In this document: one piece after another, positions 6,801 to 14,138 of the stretch | How the letters are laid out: every line of letters begins with the position of its first letter | Position numbering within the stretch: the stretch's first letter is position 1 | Origin: an uncultured Eggerthellaceae bacterium | GTDB taxonomy: Bacteria > Actinomycetota > Coriobacteriia > Coriobacteriales > Eggerthellaceae | DNA: 32,224 nt | Assembly (NCBI GenBank): GCA_934648845.1 | Contig: CAKUFS010000026.1 | Coordinates: 1-32,224, forward strand | Direction: 5' to 3' | Made by a program: the position numbers and the translations under genes | Notes under the pieces: generated by a model | What the model was told of the DNA's origin: nothing | Databases searched by the model: none | Seen by the model: the letters and a program-made list of their open reading frames with translations, nothing else

Positions 6801-9051
6801 CAGCAAAGTTGCCGAGCGCATCGAGCAATACGGCACAACGGTCGTATACAACTACAAGGCGGCTTCTGAGCCTTTGACCGTGGTATCCCAGCCCGCGAAC
6901 ATTTCTGCGTACAAGGGCCTGGTGTCCCAAGAGGCAACGTTTGAGGTTGCTATTCCCGAAGGCGCCACCGCGTATTATTACTGGTACGATGCCAGCGGCG
7001 CATGTGTGAGCGCGGGCACCAGCGCAAGCTTCACCACGGCATCTTCCTCGTTGGGTGACTTCACGTACTACTGCGTTGCCAAGGCTATTGCCGCCGATGG
7101 CACCGTGAGCACCGTTAAAAGCGCGCCGTTTACCCTGACGGTATCTGAGCTTACGGGCATTTTCCAGGGCTCCGGCACCGAAGAGGATCCCTACTTGCTG
7201 AAAACCGCTCAGGATTTGGCATATCTTTCTTCTATCGTGAACAGCGGCGAGTCCTACGAGGGCAGCGTGTTCAAGATGGCGGCCGATATTGAGCTCCCTG
7301 CCGGCTGGACGCCTATTGGCGCCACGAAGGACGGCTCGGACGATATTCAGCGCGGCAAGAACCTGAACGCGTTCCGTGGCACGTTCGATGGCGATGGCCA
7401 CTTGCTGACCGTTCCCGCTGGTGAGAAACCCCTGTTCAATTACGTATGGGGCGCTACCATCAAGAACCTGAACATTTACGGTTCGCAGATCAACGGCTTC
7501 GGTCTGATTGACAAATGGGTAGGCATTGGCCTGTCCGGCACGGGCGTAACCATCAGCGGCGTGACCTTGAAGACAGGCACGAGCACCTTGAAGTCCGGCC
7601 TGCTGGGCGGCGTGATCACCACGAACCCTTATGGCGGTGTGCCTGCTGTGTATGTGGCAAGCATCAGCGACTGCACCATTGAAGAGGGTGTGACTATTGG
7701 TTACACCGGCACGGAAGATATGATTGGCTCCTTCGCCGGCCGTTTCCAGGGCACCATGGAGAACTGCGTGAGCCACGCTACCGTGAAGGGCACGAACTTT
7801 GTGGGCGGCATCATTGGCACGCGCGACAACGCGCTGGGTACGTGCTCGGTGAGCGGCTGCACGTTCGACGGTACCGTTGAAGCCAGCGGCAAGAACGCTG
7901 GCGGCATTGTGGGCGGCGGCTACGAGAACTCCACCGCTCCGAACGGCATTCACGTGTCAGTAAATGATTGCATTTCTTCCGGCACGATTTCCGGCAAAGA
8001 GAACGTGGGCGGCATCCTGGGCGGCGACGAGTACATCGCGCAGGCATGGAACGGCTACACGTTCAAGAACAACACGTTTAACGGCACAGTTTCCGGCCAG
8101 ACGAACGTGGGCGCCATTATTGGCTTCTACGACTCGCTGAACAAGTGGGATGACATTTCCGGCAACACGTTCACGCACGGCTGCGGCGCCGACAAGGGCT
8201 TTGGCAAGGTGTGGATCGTGGATACGAATTGTGCGAACCCCACGGCTATCGAGGGCGTGAAGTACGTGAACACCGAGACCAGCGTTGCGGGCTGCCCCGA
8301 GGTTACCGGCTGCGCTTGGAAGACGGGCTTCAACCGCACCGACGATCCGCTGGGCGCCGATGCCGATGCGCTGTGCAAGATGCAGACGTACTTCGAGGTG
8401 TCCACCGCCGTCGCAGCTGACGGCTCCGGCGCTGTTCCTGCCGCTGTGCGCGTGGGCGACACTGTGACGGTGGACGTGTCCGTGTCTGCGAACGACGGCG
8501 TTGCGGCGCTGTCCGGCACGCTGGACTTCGACCCGGCCGTGTTCGAGCTCGTGAGCGTTGTCAAGGGCGCGGGTCTGTCCGAGGGCGCGTCGTTCCTGCC
8601 GGCAGAGGGCGCGGCGGAAGCTGCGTTCAGCTTCTACGGCAACGAGGCCGCGGCCGACGCGCAGGGCGGCATCGTGGTTGCCACTGCCACGCTGCGCGCG
8701 CTGAAAGCGGCCGACGCCGCGACCATCGGCGTGAAGGACGCCACCGCGGCCATCGCGGGCGACGCCCTTGACTACGCCGCGTCCGTGGGCGGCGTAGTCA
8801 CGCTCGACGTGCTGGCGGATGCTCTGATGGGCGACGCGAATGGCAACGGCCGCGTGAACATCGTGGACGCCCAGGTGGTCTACGACATGGCGACCGGCGC
8901 CTACGGCGCGGATTACGCCGCGCTGGCGCTTCCCGCCGGCTGGACGCGCGCGACCCTGTTGTGGGCAGCCAACGTCAACGGCGACGACGCCATCGACGCG
9001 GTCGACGCCTTCGCCATCCAGCGCTTCGTGCACTACGGAGCCTGGGCATAA
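3829..9051 (+). CDS. Giant secreted modular protein: DUF4430, LRR (BspA-type), GLUG-like, cohesin, dockerin
   Basis: The 1740-residue product has a signal peptide (about 1-34, ending in a run of Ala) and then these modules. DUF4430/transcobalamin C-terminal-like spans about 42-167, with SGWMGTLNDWF. Cadherin-like beta-sandwich is at about 174-270. BspA-type leucine-rich repeats run from about 281 to 1003 (many copies like 'TIGDSAFASCANLTGELVIPEG'-type units). An Ig-like segment lies at 1015-1110, a GLUG-like beta-helix at 1112-1520, a cohesin at 1521-1662, and a dockerin at 1667-1740 with two calcium loops (GDANGNGRVNIVDA and NVNGDDAIDAVDA). No LPXTG motif is seen, so anchoring may go through cohesin-dockerin pairing. 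The ATG at 3829 follows GGAAGGG and gives a proper signal peptide; a GTG at 3667 in frame lacks a ribosome site. Both ends are visibly more GC-rich than the middle. The gene follows a probable B12 riboswitch. Confidence 0.9.
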   Translation: MQKEKKRMRGALNVFLSLVLAAGLLPVLPAAAAADEPATAELGSVHVTVENTTFTAPVDDEAPAWTGKLVDTTVALAADSTMMSCVQAAITSAGKTYEMKNSTYMKSIAGLGEFDGGDQSGWMGTLNDWFTNQTFDAFTVANGKLAAGDEIRVMYTCTGYGADLGGDFLSTDKSLKSIEFSAGTLDKDFSTSEHAYTLTVPQGTASVKVLPTAANKNYQVRTFVGDTQYKRTADVPVTDGATITVKSGYANMDAANDAADTITYTFAVKVGGEAPEPAAKVIDSGTLNNATWTVYDNGVLKLGKIDGTDGKMRDSSQWSTPAYSKKYGKSITSIVIDEGITYLGDYVLAQLTSATSISFPVSLTDMGENALYGCSSVTEYHCAEGGSLVIDGNYLLKDNGATLLKILDPTLVTGAVTLPATVTAIGDQFSGITAMTSIELPAGLKSMGAYAFARCTGLTEVTVPCNLTDDDYAFSGCKNLTTITFSEGVTSVINGGIGYLKNLTTINFPSTLTELSGGAISKSVTTITFAEGCAYSFENGVITKTTDAGKEIVKVLSSASVVDENGVLTIPEGVTAIGASAYERRSDIKSIVFPSTLKTIGDSAFASCANLTGELVIPEGVTTLDRFAFGSTGITKAVIPGGVTEIGNQLFDFCESLKELVVGSNVSDSICNSCPALETITVTEGVTAITNNAFRTSEAEDHKALTTLNLPASLQQLEASALKNNMALTTINCAEGGNFAFADNLLTKPADHALVYALPLISGAFSVPEGTTEIGSSAFINCADITSVSFPEGLKTIGAKAFEEGRDGNLAGELVIPSTVTFIGDYAFSNCTGLTKVNCLDPATPTDITYGARVFQSCTGVTEVHLPQGLTAYDGLFYSATKVTVLDIPETATSLGGNGQNFRGMTALRSVSMPGVTALGYMDFYGNKNLETIDLSGAASIGDTSFNNMGVNMKELYLGKQLTSFGNNTMTYPTFIYYAGSQEDWGKIEFGSKVAERIEQYGTTVVYNYKAASEPLTVVSQPANISAYKGLVSQEATFEVAIPEGATAYYYWYDASGACVSAGTSASFTTASSSLGDFTYYCVAKAIAADGTVSTVKSAPFTLTVSELTGIFQGSGTEEDPYLLKTAQDLAYLSSIVNSGESYEGSVFKMAADIELPAGWTPIGATKDGSDDIQRGKNLNAFRGTFDGDGHLLTVPAGEKPLFNYVWGATIKNLNIYGSQINGFGLIDKWVGIGLSGTGVTISGVTLKTGTSTLKSGLLGGVITTNPYGGVPAVYVASISDCTIEEGVTIGYTGTEDMIGSFAGRFQGTMENCVSHATVKGTNFVGGIIGTRDNALGTCSVSGCTFDGTVEASGKNAGGIVGGGYENSTAPNGIHVSVNDCISSGTISGKENVGGILGGDEYIAQAWNGYTFKNNTFNGTVSGQTNVGAIIGFYDSLNKWDDISGNTFTHGCGADKGFGKVWIVDTNCANPTAIEGVKYVNTETSVAGCPEVTGCAWKTGFNRTDDPLGADADALCKMQTYFEVSTAVAADGSGAVPAAVRVGDTVTVDVSVSANDGVAALSGTLDFDPAVFELVSVVKGAGLSEGASFLPAEGAAEAAFSFYGNEAAADAQGGIVVATATLRALKAADAATIGVKDATAAIAGDALDYAASVGGVVTLDVLADALMGDANGNGRVNIVDAQVVYDMATGAYGADYAALALPAGWTRATLLWAANVNGDDAIDAVDAFAIQRFVHYGAWA

Positions 9052-9068
9052 GGCAATCCCTTCGTGTT

Positions 9069-9097
9069 GTTGACAAATTACCCCACCTTTTGTCAAC
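9069..9097 (+). repeat. 29-bp imperfect palindrome, copy R3
   Basis: GTTGACAAA and TTTGTCAAC arms around TTACCCCACCT, starting 17 nt after the stop codon of the giant protein. R3 lies inside a 46-bp stretch (9065-9110) that recurs exactly at 9179-9224. Confidence 0.9.
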
Positions 9098-9115
9098 AAA
9101 AAATCCGAGGGAATG

Positions 9116-9144
9116 GGGGACGGAGGTTTGTTCCATCCGTCCCC
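9116..9144. other. Perfect hairpin between R3 and R4
   Basis: GGGGACGGA (9116-9124) pairs perfectly with TCCGTCCCC (9136-9144) around an 11-nt loop. There is no T-run, so it is not a classical terminator; it may protect the mRNA 3' end. Confidence 0.5.
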
Positions 9145-9182
9145 TGGTCGGCAATCCTTCCTTTCTGCAAGGCGACCCTGTT

Positions 9183-9211
9183 GTTGACAAATTACCCCAC
9201 CTTTTGTCAAC
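9183..9211 (+). repeat. 29-bp imperfect palindrome, copy R4
   Basis: Identical to R3, including flanks over 46 bp (9179-9224). Its right flank provides the left arm of the terminator at 9213-9246. Confidence 0.9.
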
Positions 9212-9212
9212 A

Positions 9213-9246
9213 AAAAATCCGAGGTGCTGTTTGCCCTCGGATTTTT
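9213..9246. terminator. Bidirectional terminator between the secreted protein and the lipid kinase gene
   Basis: A 12-bp stem (AAAAATCCGAGG / CCTCGGATTTTT) with a 10-nt loop has T-runs on both strands. It can end transcripts from both convergent genes. Confidence 0.88.
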
Positions 9247-9308
9247 CTTGTGCTTTTGTTTCTTTGCCGTAAGCCCTTGCCAGCCAGTGTGTCGAATCGC
9301 CGCGAATT

Positions 9309-9337
9309 GTTGACAAAAGGTGGGGTAATTTGTCAAC
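9309..9337 (-). repeat. 29-bp imperfect palindrome, copy R5
   Basis: Same sequence as R3, on the minus strand. Its first bases contain the TGA stop codon (9335-9333) of the lipid kinase gene, so the repeat forms the very end of that reading frame. Confidence 0.9.
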
Positions 9338-10250
9338 AGGTGGCGCTGCCGTAAAGCTTGAGCGCTTCGGGGGAAACTATGAACCGTGCAGCACGGGGAA
9401 GGACGCGCGCAACGAACGGCTCGGTGCTGTCAAGCGGCTCGCCATCGAATTCGATAGGTAAACCAGGGTATGCTTCCACTTTCACCTGGCGCGCCCGATG
9501 AACTTCCACGTTAGAGGATCTGCCGGGGAATTCGCCGTTTCTGTCAAGCAGTGCCGCACCGAGCGCGGGAAGCAGGCCCAATGCGTTGGCTGTTTTCAAA
9601 ACGGCAACGTCAAGCATGCCATCGCGTGGGTCGGTGTCGTGCGCAACGGGAATGTCGAACTGGATCTTTGAATGATTGATAAGCACAACGCCCACGCCAT
9701 CGCTTTCAATCACCTTGTTATCAAGCGTGAGTTTCATATGCGCGACTTTTGGCGTGATATTTGTGGCCGCCGCAGCGAAATAAGCAACCTGACCCAGTTT
9801 TTGCTTGGATGCAGCGGCATTTTTCATGATGGTGGCATCGTATCCTGCGCCCGCCATGATGTTGAAACCGTAGCGTTTGCCGGCTACTTCAATTTCCGCC
9901 ACATCGAAATCGAGCGTTTTCCCGGCGCGCACCATTTCCGCCATCGCGTGGGGCTCGTTGGGCTGCGCAAGATTCGCGCACAGCAAGTTCGCGGTACCGG
10001 CGGGGAAGGGCACCAGCGGAATGCCCGTGTTGGCAAGTTCGTGGCTTACCGTTGCAATAGAGCCATCGCCGCCGCTAATGACAACAGCGTCGAAATTGCT
10101 TGCATCGTGCAAAAACGCGCGTAAATCAGTACGACCATCCGTTGCGCGCAGCACGATTTCGTCGTTATCTTGTGAAAAAGCACGAATAAAATCGTAAATC
10201 GCGCCTTCTTGGTAGCCAGATGCCAAGTTATTGATTATCAGAAGTTTCAC
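9333..10250 (-). CDS. Diacylglycerol/lipid kinase family protein (YegS/DgkB-like)
   Basis: The 305-residue protein carries the DAGK catalytic-domain signature GGDGS at residues 60-64 and PAGTANLL about 30 residues later, and has the family's usual length. Such enzymes phosphorylate diacylglycerol or related lipids with ATP at the inner membrane face; the exact substrate is not readable. The GTG at 10250 is chosen because GAGAAAGG precedes it by 6 nt and the protein then begins VKLLIINN, typical of the family. An ATG at 10286 would add 12 residues but has no clear ribosome site. The stop codon lies inside palindrome copy R5, and a shared terminator follows. It diverges from the RNase D gene, with a 69-bp gap. 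Confidence 0.88.
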   Translation of the reverse strand: MKLLIINNLASGYQEGAIYDFIRAFSQDNDEIVLRATDGRTDLRAFLHDASNFDAVVISGGDGSIATVSHELANTGIPLVPFPAGTANLLCANLAQPNEPHAMAEMVRAGKTLDFDVAEIEVAGKRYGFNIMAGAGYDATIMKNAAASKQKLGQVAYFAAAATNITPKVAHMKLTLDNKVIESDGVGVVLINHSKIQFDIPVAHDTDPRDGMLDVAVLKTANALGLLPALGAALLDRNGEFPGRSSNVEVHRARQVKVEAYPGLPIEFDGEPLDSTEPFVARVLPRAARFIVSPEALKLYGSATC

Positions 10251-10319
10251 AGAACGCCTTTCTCTTGTTAGAATAGACGCTACCATATTTTTACGAATTC
10301 AGCTCAAAGGGTTGCTTAA

Positions 10320-11468
10320 GTGTTTATATCAAATCGAGAAAGCTTTCGAGCTTTTATTGAACGTGCGTCTTCCTCTTCTTTTTTAGCGATTGATACCGAG
10401 TTTCTGCGTGAGAAAACGTATTACGCGAAACTGTGCCTTTTGCAGATTGCTACTGAAAACGAAGTTGCAATCATCGATCCTTTTAAGGTGGGATCGCTCA
10501 CGCCGCTGGCCGCTCTTTTCGAAGACGAGGCGATTGTCAAAGTTTTCCATGCATGCGATCAAGATATCGAGATTCTGTACCACGAGATTGGCGTTGCGCC
10601 CAAGCCGTTGTTCGACACGCAAGTTGCTGCGGCGTTGTTGGGGCACCCCAAGCAAGTGGGCTACGGCGCGCTGGTGCACAGTATTTGCGGCGTAACGCTG
10701 AAAAAGGCCGATTCGTTTACCGATTGGTCGGTGCGCCCCCTGACCGATTCTCAGATTAAATATGCGGCCGATGACGTGATTTACCTAGCGAAGATGTACG
10801 GCCCCATTGTTGAGAAGCTGGAAAAAGCGGGTCGTTTATCCTGGTTGAAGCATGACTTTGACGAGCTGTGCAATCCTGAGCGCTTTACCGTTGATCCGCG
10901 CAAGCGGTTTCGCCACCTGAAGCGCGGTAACCAGCTTACCCGCAAGCAGCTTTCTGCGGCGCGTGAGCTGGCGGCATGGCGCGAGCAGCGGGCGGAAAGC
11001 CGAAACATTCCACGTAAATGGGTTATGACCGACGAGCAGATTGTTGAGATTTGCAAGCGGGAATCCCGCAACATTGATGATTTGTTCCTGGTGCGTGGCG
11101 TGCGCGAGAAGCTTTCAACGCGCGATGCGCGCGAGGTAGTGGCGCTTTTGTGCGAGGGCATGGATCTGCCGGAAGGCGAATGGCCCACAACGGGGCGCAG
11201 CGATCGCAGCGAGCGCAACGTTGATGTTGAAGTGGGGCTTATGGGCGCGCTTTTGCACTTGCGCGCGCGCGAAGCGGGCGTTGCTCCGCAAGCGATTGCG
11301 TCTACAAGCGATCTTGCGGCTCTGGCGCGCGGCCACAAAGAAGACAACGAGCTTTTGCGCGGCTGGAAATACGAACTGGTGGGCAAGGAGTTCGAACAGC
11401 TGTTGGGCGGCAAGATTGCCTTAAGCTTTAATAAAGGAAAGCTTGTTGTAACGCTTCTGAACGCGTAA
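10320..11468 (+). CDS. rnd: Ribonuclease D
   Basis: A 3'-5' exoribonuclease that trims tRNA and other structured RNA. The 382-residue protein has the DEDDy exonuclease motifs: FLAIDTEF (Exo I), FHACDQDIEIL (Exo II) and YAADDVIYLAKMY (Exo III, with the Tyr four residues before the Asp). An HRDC-type helical domain follows (about 200-280, NQLTRKQLSAARELAAWREQ) and then a C-terminal helical part. The start is GTG, preceded by AAAGGG. It is divergent from the lipid kinase gene and 119 bp upstream of the zinc peptidase gene. All catalytic acidic residues appear present. Confidence 0.93.
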   Translation: MFISNRESFRAFIERASSSSFLAIDTEFLREKTYYAKLCLLQIATENEVAIIDPFKVGSLTPLAALFEDEAIVKVFHACDQDIEILYHEIGVAPKPLFDTQVAAALLGHPKQVGYGALVHSICGVTLKKADSFTDWSVRPLTDSQIKYAADDVIYLAKMYGPIVEKLEKAGRLSWLKHDFDELCNPERFTVDPRKRFRHLKRGNQLTRKQLSAARELAAWREQRAESRNIPRKWVMTDEQIVEICKRESRNIDDLFLVRGVREKLSTRDAREVVALLCEGMDLPEGEWPTTGRSDRSERNVDVEVGLMGALLHLRAREAGVAPQAIASTSDLAALARGHKEDNELLRGWKYELVGKEFEQLLGGKIALSFNKGKLVVTLLNA

Positions 11469-11587
11469 TTTTCACCTTCTGCGTCACGCTTTGTTCTCGC
11501 TTCGGTAACAAAACCTTCCTATGTTTTTCGCCTTGGGGGCACTATGCAATAATCAACAGAAATGTAGGAAATGGAAAGGAAAAAGAA

Positions 11588-12244
11588 ATGAGCTATGCCT
11601 TTCTGGTCATTGTTACTTTGTTGATTGGCTGTGTTGTTACGTGGGATGTCAACCACCAGCTGAAAAAATATGCGCGCGTGCCTGCCTCGAATGGTTTGAC
11701 GGGCGCTCAGGCCGCAAACACCATGCTTCATCATTACGGCATCTACAACGTAACGGTAAGGATGGGGAGCGAAGGCCAAGACCATTTCGACCCGCGCAAT
11801 AACTCTATTTCGCTTTCGCCTTCGGTGTATAACGGTAGAAGCATTACAGCGGCGGCAACCGCGTGCCATGAGGCGGGCCATGCGTGCCAATACGCGGAAG
11901 ATTACACTCCCATGAAGATTCGCGGCTCTTTAGTTCCCGTTGCAAGCCTTGCGTCGAATGCCTGGATTTTCTTGCTGCTTGCAGGCATGTTTTTGCAGGC
12001 AAGCGGCCTGGTTACAGCGGCTATTATCATGTACGCTTGCGTGGTTTTGTTCGAGCTGGTTACGCTCCCCGTTGAATTCAACGCATCGAACCGTGCGAAG
12101 AGCTACATGCAGCTTGCGGGGTATCAGGGTGCGGATATTTCCGGCTCAAGCGCTGTTTTGCGTTCCTGCGCCATGACGTATGTGGCTGCAGCGCTTACCT
12201 CTATCCTGCAGTTGCTGTGGCTGGTTAGCCAGAACCGCGATTAG
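11588..12244 (+). CDS. YugP-type zinc metallopeptidase (membrane-bound)
   Basis: The 218-residue protein has an N-terminal membrane segment (about 3-18), a conserved block DHFDPRNNSISLSPSVY (65-81), the zinc-binding HEAGH motif at 94-98, and two or three more hydrophobic segments (about 118-160 and 190-215). TLPVEFNASNRA carries the downstream conserved Glu expected as third ligand. This pattern is the Zn_peptidase_2 (YugP) family, whose substrates are not established. Its ATG follows GGAAAGG. A small hairpin (12233-12251) overlaps the stop codon. It lies between rnd and xseA without close coupling. Confidence 0.9.
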   Translation: MSYAFLVIVTLLIGCVVTWDVNHQLKKYARVPASNGLTGAQAANTMLHHYGIYNVTVRMGSEGQDHFDPRNNSISLSPSVYNGRSITAAATACHEAGHACQYAEDYTPMKIRGSLVPVASLASNAWIFLLLAGMFLQASGLVTAAIIMYACVVLFELVTLPVEFNASNRAKSYMQLAGYQGADISGSSAVLRSCAMTYVAAALTSILQLLWLVSQNRD

Positions 12245-12300
12245 CGCGGTTGCGCACGGTGCGGTTTTGAAATGCGGGAAATGGAGAGTTAGAAGCGTTT

Positions 12301-13671
12301 ATGGCGGGAAAATCTCAAACTACGCGTGACGCGCTTTCGGTCTCTGCGGCAATTCGCCTGGTCAAAGAAGAGCTTGACGCATTGCCGCTTTGCATTGAAG
12401 GCGAAGTGTCACAGGTTTCCAACAAGCCGGGCTACAAAGCGGTTTATTTCACCATCAAGGATAAAAGTTCGGCGCTGCCGTGCATGATGTGGGTAAACCG
12501 TTACGCGCAGGCAAACGTTGAGCTGAAAGTGGGCGCGCTGGTACGCGTAACGGGCAAGCTTTCCATTTATGCGGCGAAAGGCACTATGAACTTCGAGGTG
12601 TCGTCGCTCAAGTTGGCGGGCGAGGGCGACATTCGCCTGAAAATTGCCCAACTTGCGGAAAAGCTCACGAAAGAAGGCTTGACCGACGTGCACCGTAAGC
12701 GCGCAATTCCCGCGCTGCCGGAAAAGATTGGCCTGGTCACTTCGCCGCGCGGTGCGGCTGTGCACGACGTGCTTAGAACGCTGCGTCGTCGTTATCCGTT
12801 TGCGCAGGTGCTGCTTGCAGGCGTTCCCGTTGAGGGCGCCGATGCCCCGCGGTATCTTGTGACAGGCATGAAGACCGTGGTGGATGCCGGTGCCGAACTG
12901 GTGCTGGTGGTGCGTGGCGGCGGATCATTCGAGGATTTGATGCCGTTCAACGATGAGCGCCTGGCGCGCACGATTGCCGCATGTCCCGTGCCAGTAGTAA
13001 CCGGTATTGGTCACGAGCCCGATACGACCATCGCCGATCTAGTGGCGGATTTGCGCTGCTCAACGCCAACTGCTGCGGCAGAAGCGGTAAGTCCTGAAGA
13101 TGGGTATCTTGAGAATGCGCTGACTCAAAGCGCCGCTAAGATGAAAAGCTGCGTTGAGCGGAAGCTTCACTTGGAAACATTGCGGCTCGATGGTCAGGTG
13201 CGCCGTTCCTTGTTCCGCGATTCCCAAGCACTTTTGTCTCAGGAATGGATGGGGCTTGATTACAGCGCGGAAAGGCTGTCGCGCGCCATTCCCCTGAACA
13301 TCATGCGCGATAAAAGCAGTTTGGATGCTGCTCAAGCAAGCTTGAGGAAGCTTTCCACCACGCTTGTCGCCGCCGATAAGCAACGTGTTGCCGATACGTC
13401 TCAGCGGGTGAGCAAGGCCGTTGCGGTAAATCTTGATCGTTTTGGCGCGCAGCTTTCCCTTGCGGCAGCGCAGGTGAACTCGCTTTCGCCGTTGGCGGTT
13501 TTAGGTAGGGGATATTCCATTGTCTTTAATGGAGAAGGCGGCGTTGTACATAATGCAGGCGCGGTGCATGTGGGCGACGACGTTCACGTTCGCCTTGGCA
13601 AAGGCTCGCTTTCTTGCACGGTGAATGAGGTTGATGTGGAAAACCATGCTCATGATAAGGAGAAACAATAA
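12301..13671 (+). CDS. xseA: Exodeoxyribonuclease VII large subunit
   Basis: The large subunit degrades single-stranded DNA together with XseB. The 456-residue product has an N-terminal OB-fold (about 1-100, FTIKDKSSALPCMMW), then the exonuclease domain with TSPRGAAVHDVLRTLRRRYP, VRGGGSFEDLMPFNDE and GHEPDTTIADLVADLRCSTPTAAAE, and a long helical C-terminal region ending with LGRGYSIVF. The length is normal. Its stop codon overlaps the xseB start by one base (TAATG), showing translational coupling. The ribosome site GGAGA is rather far from the ATG. Confidence 0.95.
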   Translation: MAGKSQTTRDALSVSAAIRLVKEELDALPLCIEGEVSQVSNKPGYKAVYFTIKDKSSALPCMMWVNRYAQANVELKVGALVRVTGKLSIYAAKGTMNFEVSSLKLAGEGDIRLKIAQLAEKLTKEGLTDVHRKRAIPALPEKIGLVTSPRGAAVHDVLRTLRRRYPFAQVLLAGVPVEGADAPRYLVTGMKTVVDAGAELVLVVRGGGSFEDLMPFNDERLARTIAACPVPVVTGIGHEPDTTIADLVADLRCSTPTAAAEAVSPEDGYLENALTQSAAKMKSCVERKLHLETLRLDGQVRRSLFRDSQALLSQEWMGLDYSAERLSRAIPLNIMRDKSSLDAAQASLRKLSTTLVAADKQRVADTSQRVSKAVAVNLDRFGAQLSLAAAQVNSLSPLAVLGRGYSIVFNGEGGVVHNAGAVHVGDDVHVRLGKGSLSCTVNEVDVENHAHDKEKQ

Positions 13672-13946
13672 TGGAGAATATGCAGGAAAACGTGGCAGCG
13701 CAGGCTGCCGGCAGTGTGGATGAGCTCACGTTTCGCCAGGCTATGGCCGAGCTTGAGCAGATTGTCGATCAGCTTGAGAGCAACACGCTTGAGCTTGAGG
13801 ACAGCTTGCAAAAATACGAGCGCGGTGTGGCGTTGATCGTTTCGCTGAAGGGTCGTTTGAACCAGGCTCAGCAGAAAGTAGATGTGCTGATGGGCGAGCT
13901 TTCCGGCGCAACCGACGACACTACGCAGGACACCACGCTTTCGTAG
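13671..13946 (+). CDS. xseB: Exodeoxyribonuclease VII small subunit
   Basis: The 91-residue protein has the XseB signature TFRQAMAELEQIVDQLESNTLELEDSLQKYERGVAL (written over about residues 20-55), a helical hairpin that binds the C-terminal part of XseA. The A of its ATG is the last base of the xseA stop codon; AAGGAG lies upstream inside xseA. A terminator follows 35 nt after the stop, closing the two-gene operon. Confidence 0.93.
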   Translation: MENMQENVAAQAAGSVDELTFRQAMAELEQIVDQLESNTLELEDSLQKYERGVALIVSLKGRLNQAQQKVDVLMGELSGATDDTTQDTTLS

Positions 13947-13980
13947 ACGCCGACCGCGAGCAACTCTTTGCGGGCGCGTG

Positions 13981-14000
13981 CGCCGTATGCGGCGATTTTT
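13981..14000 (+). terminator. Terminator of xseAB
   Basis: The short stem CGCCG/CGGCG with a TATG loop is followed by ATTTTT, 34 nt after the xseB stop. Confidence 0.65.
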
Positions 14001-14083
14001 CATGCCTTTGTCATTTTTTCCTTGACGAATGGTGTGAACTGGTAAGTTTTTGGCGTGCGCCCTTTCCTGACAAGGATGTTCAA

Positions 14084-14113
14084 TTTACAATAGGATAGTT
14101 CAAGCACTATAGC
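14084..14113 (+). promoter_or_regulatory. Candidate ackA promoter
   Basis: TTTACA (14084-14089) and TATAGC (14108-14113) are 18 bp apart, which would give a leader of about 20 nt before the ackA ATG. Confidence 0.45.
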
Positions 14114-14138
14114 GGTAAATAACAGAGAGGAAGCATTG

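Noticed and set aside
5506..9336. Long minus-strand open frames (815 and 459 codons) opposite the giant secreted protein
   Set aside because: They are antisense to a gene with clear domains, signal peptide, terminator and codon pattern. Their translations are rich in Arg, His and Ala without family features, as expected for shadow frames.
9065..9337. CRISPR array made from the closely spaced 29-bp repeats
   Set aside because: Only three copies, one inverted, with unequal spacing (85 and 97 bp) and no cas genes. The copies are associated with gene ends, not with spacers.
12233..12251. Hairpin over the stop codon of the zinc peptidase gene as a terminator
   Set aside because: The AACCGCG/CGCGGTT stem has no T-run directly after it, so it is not called as a terminator.
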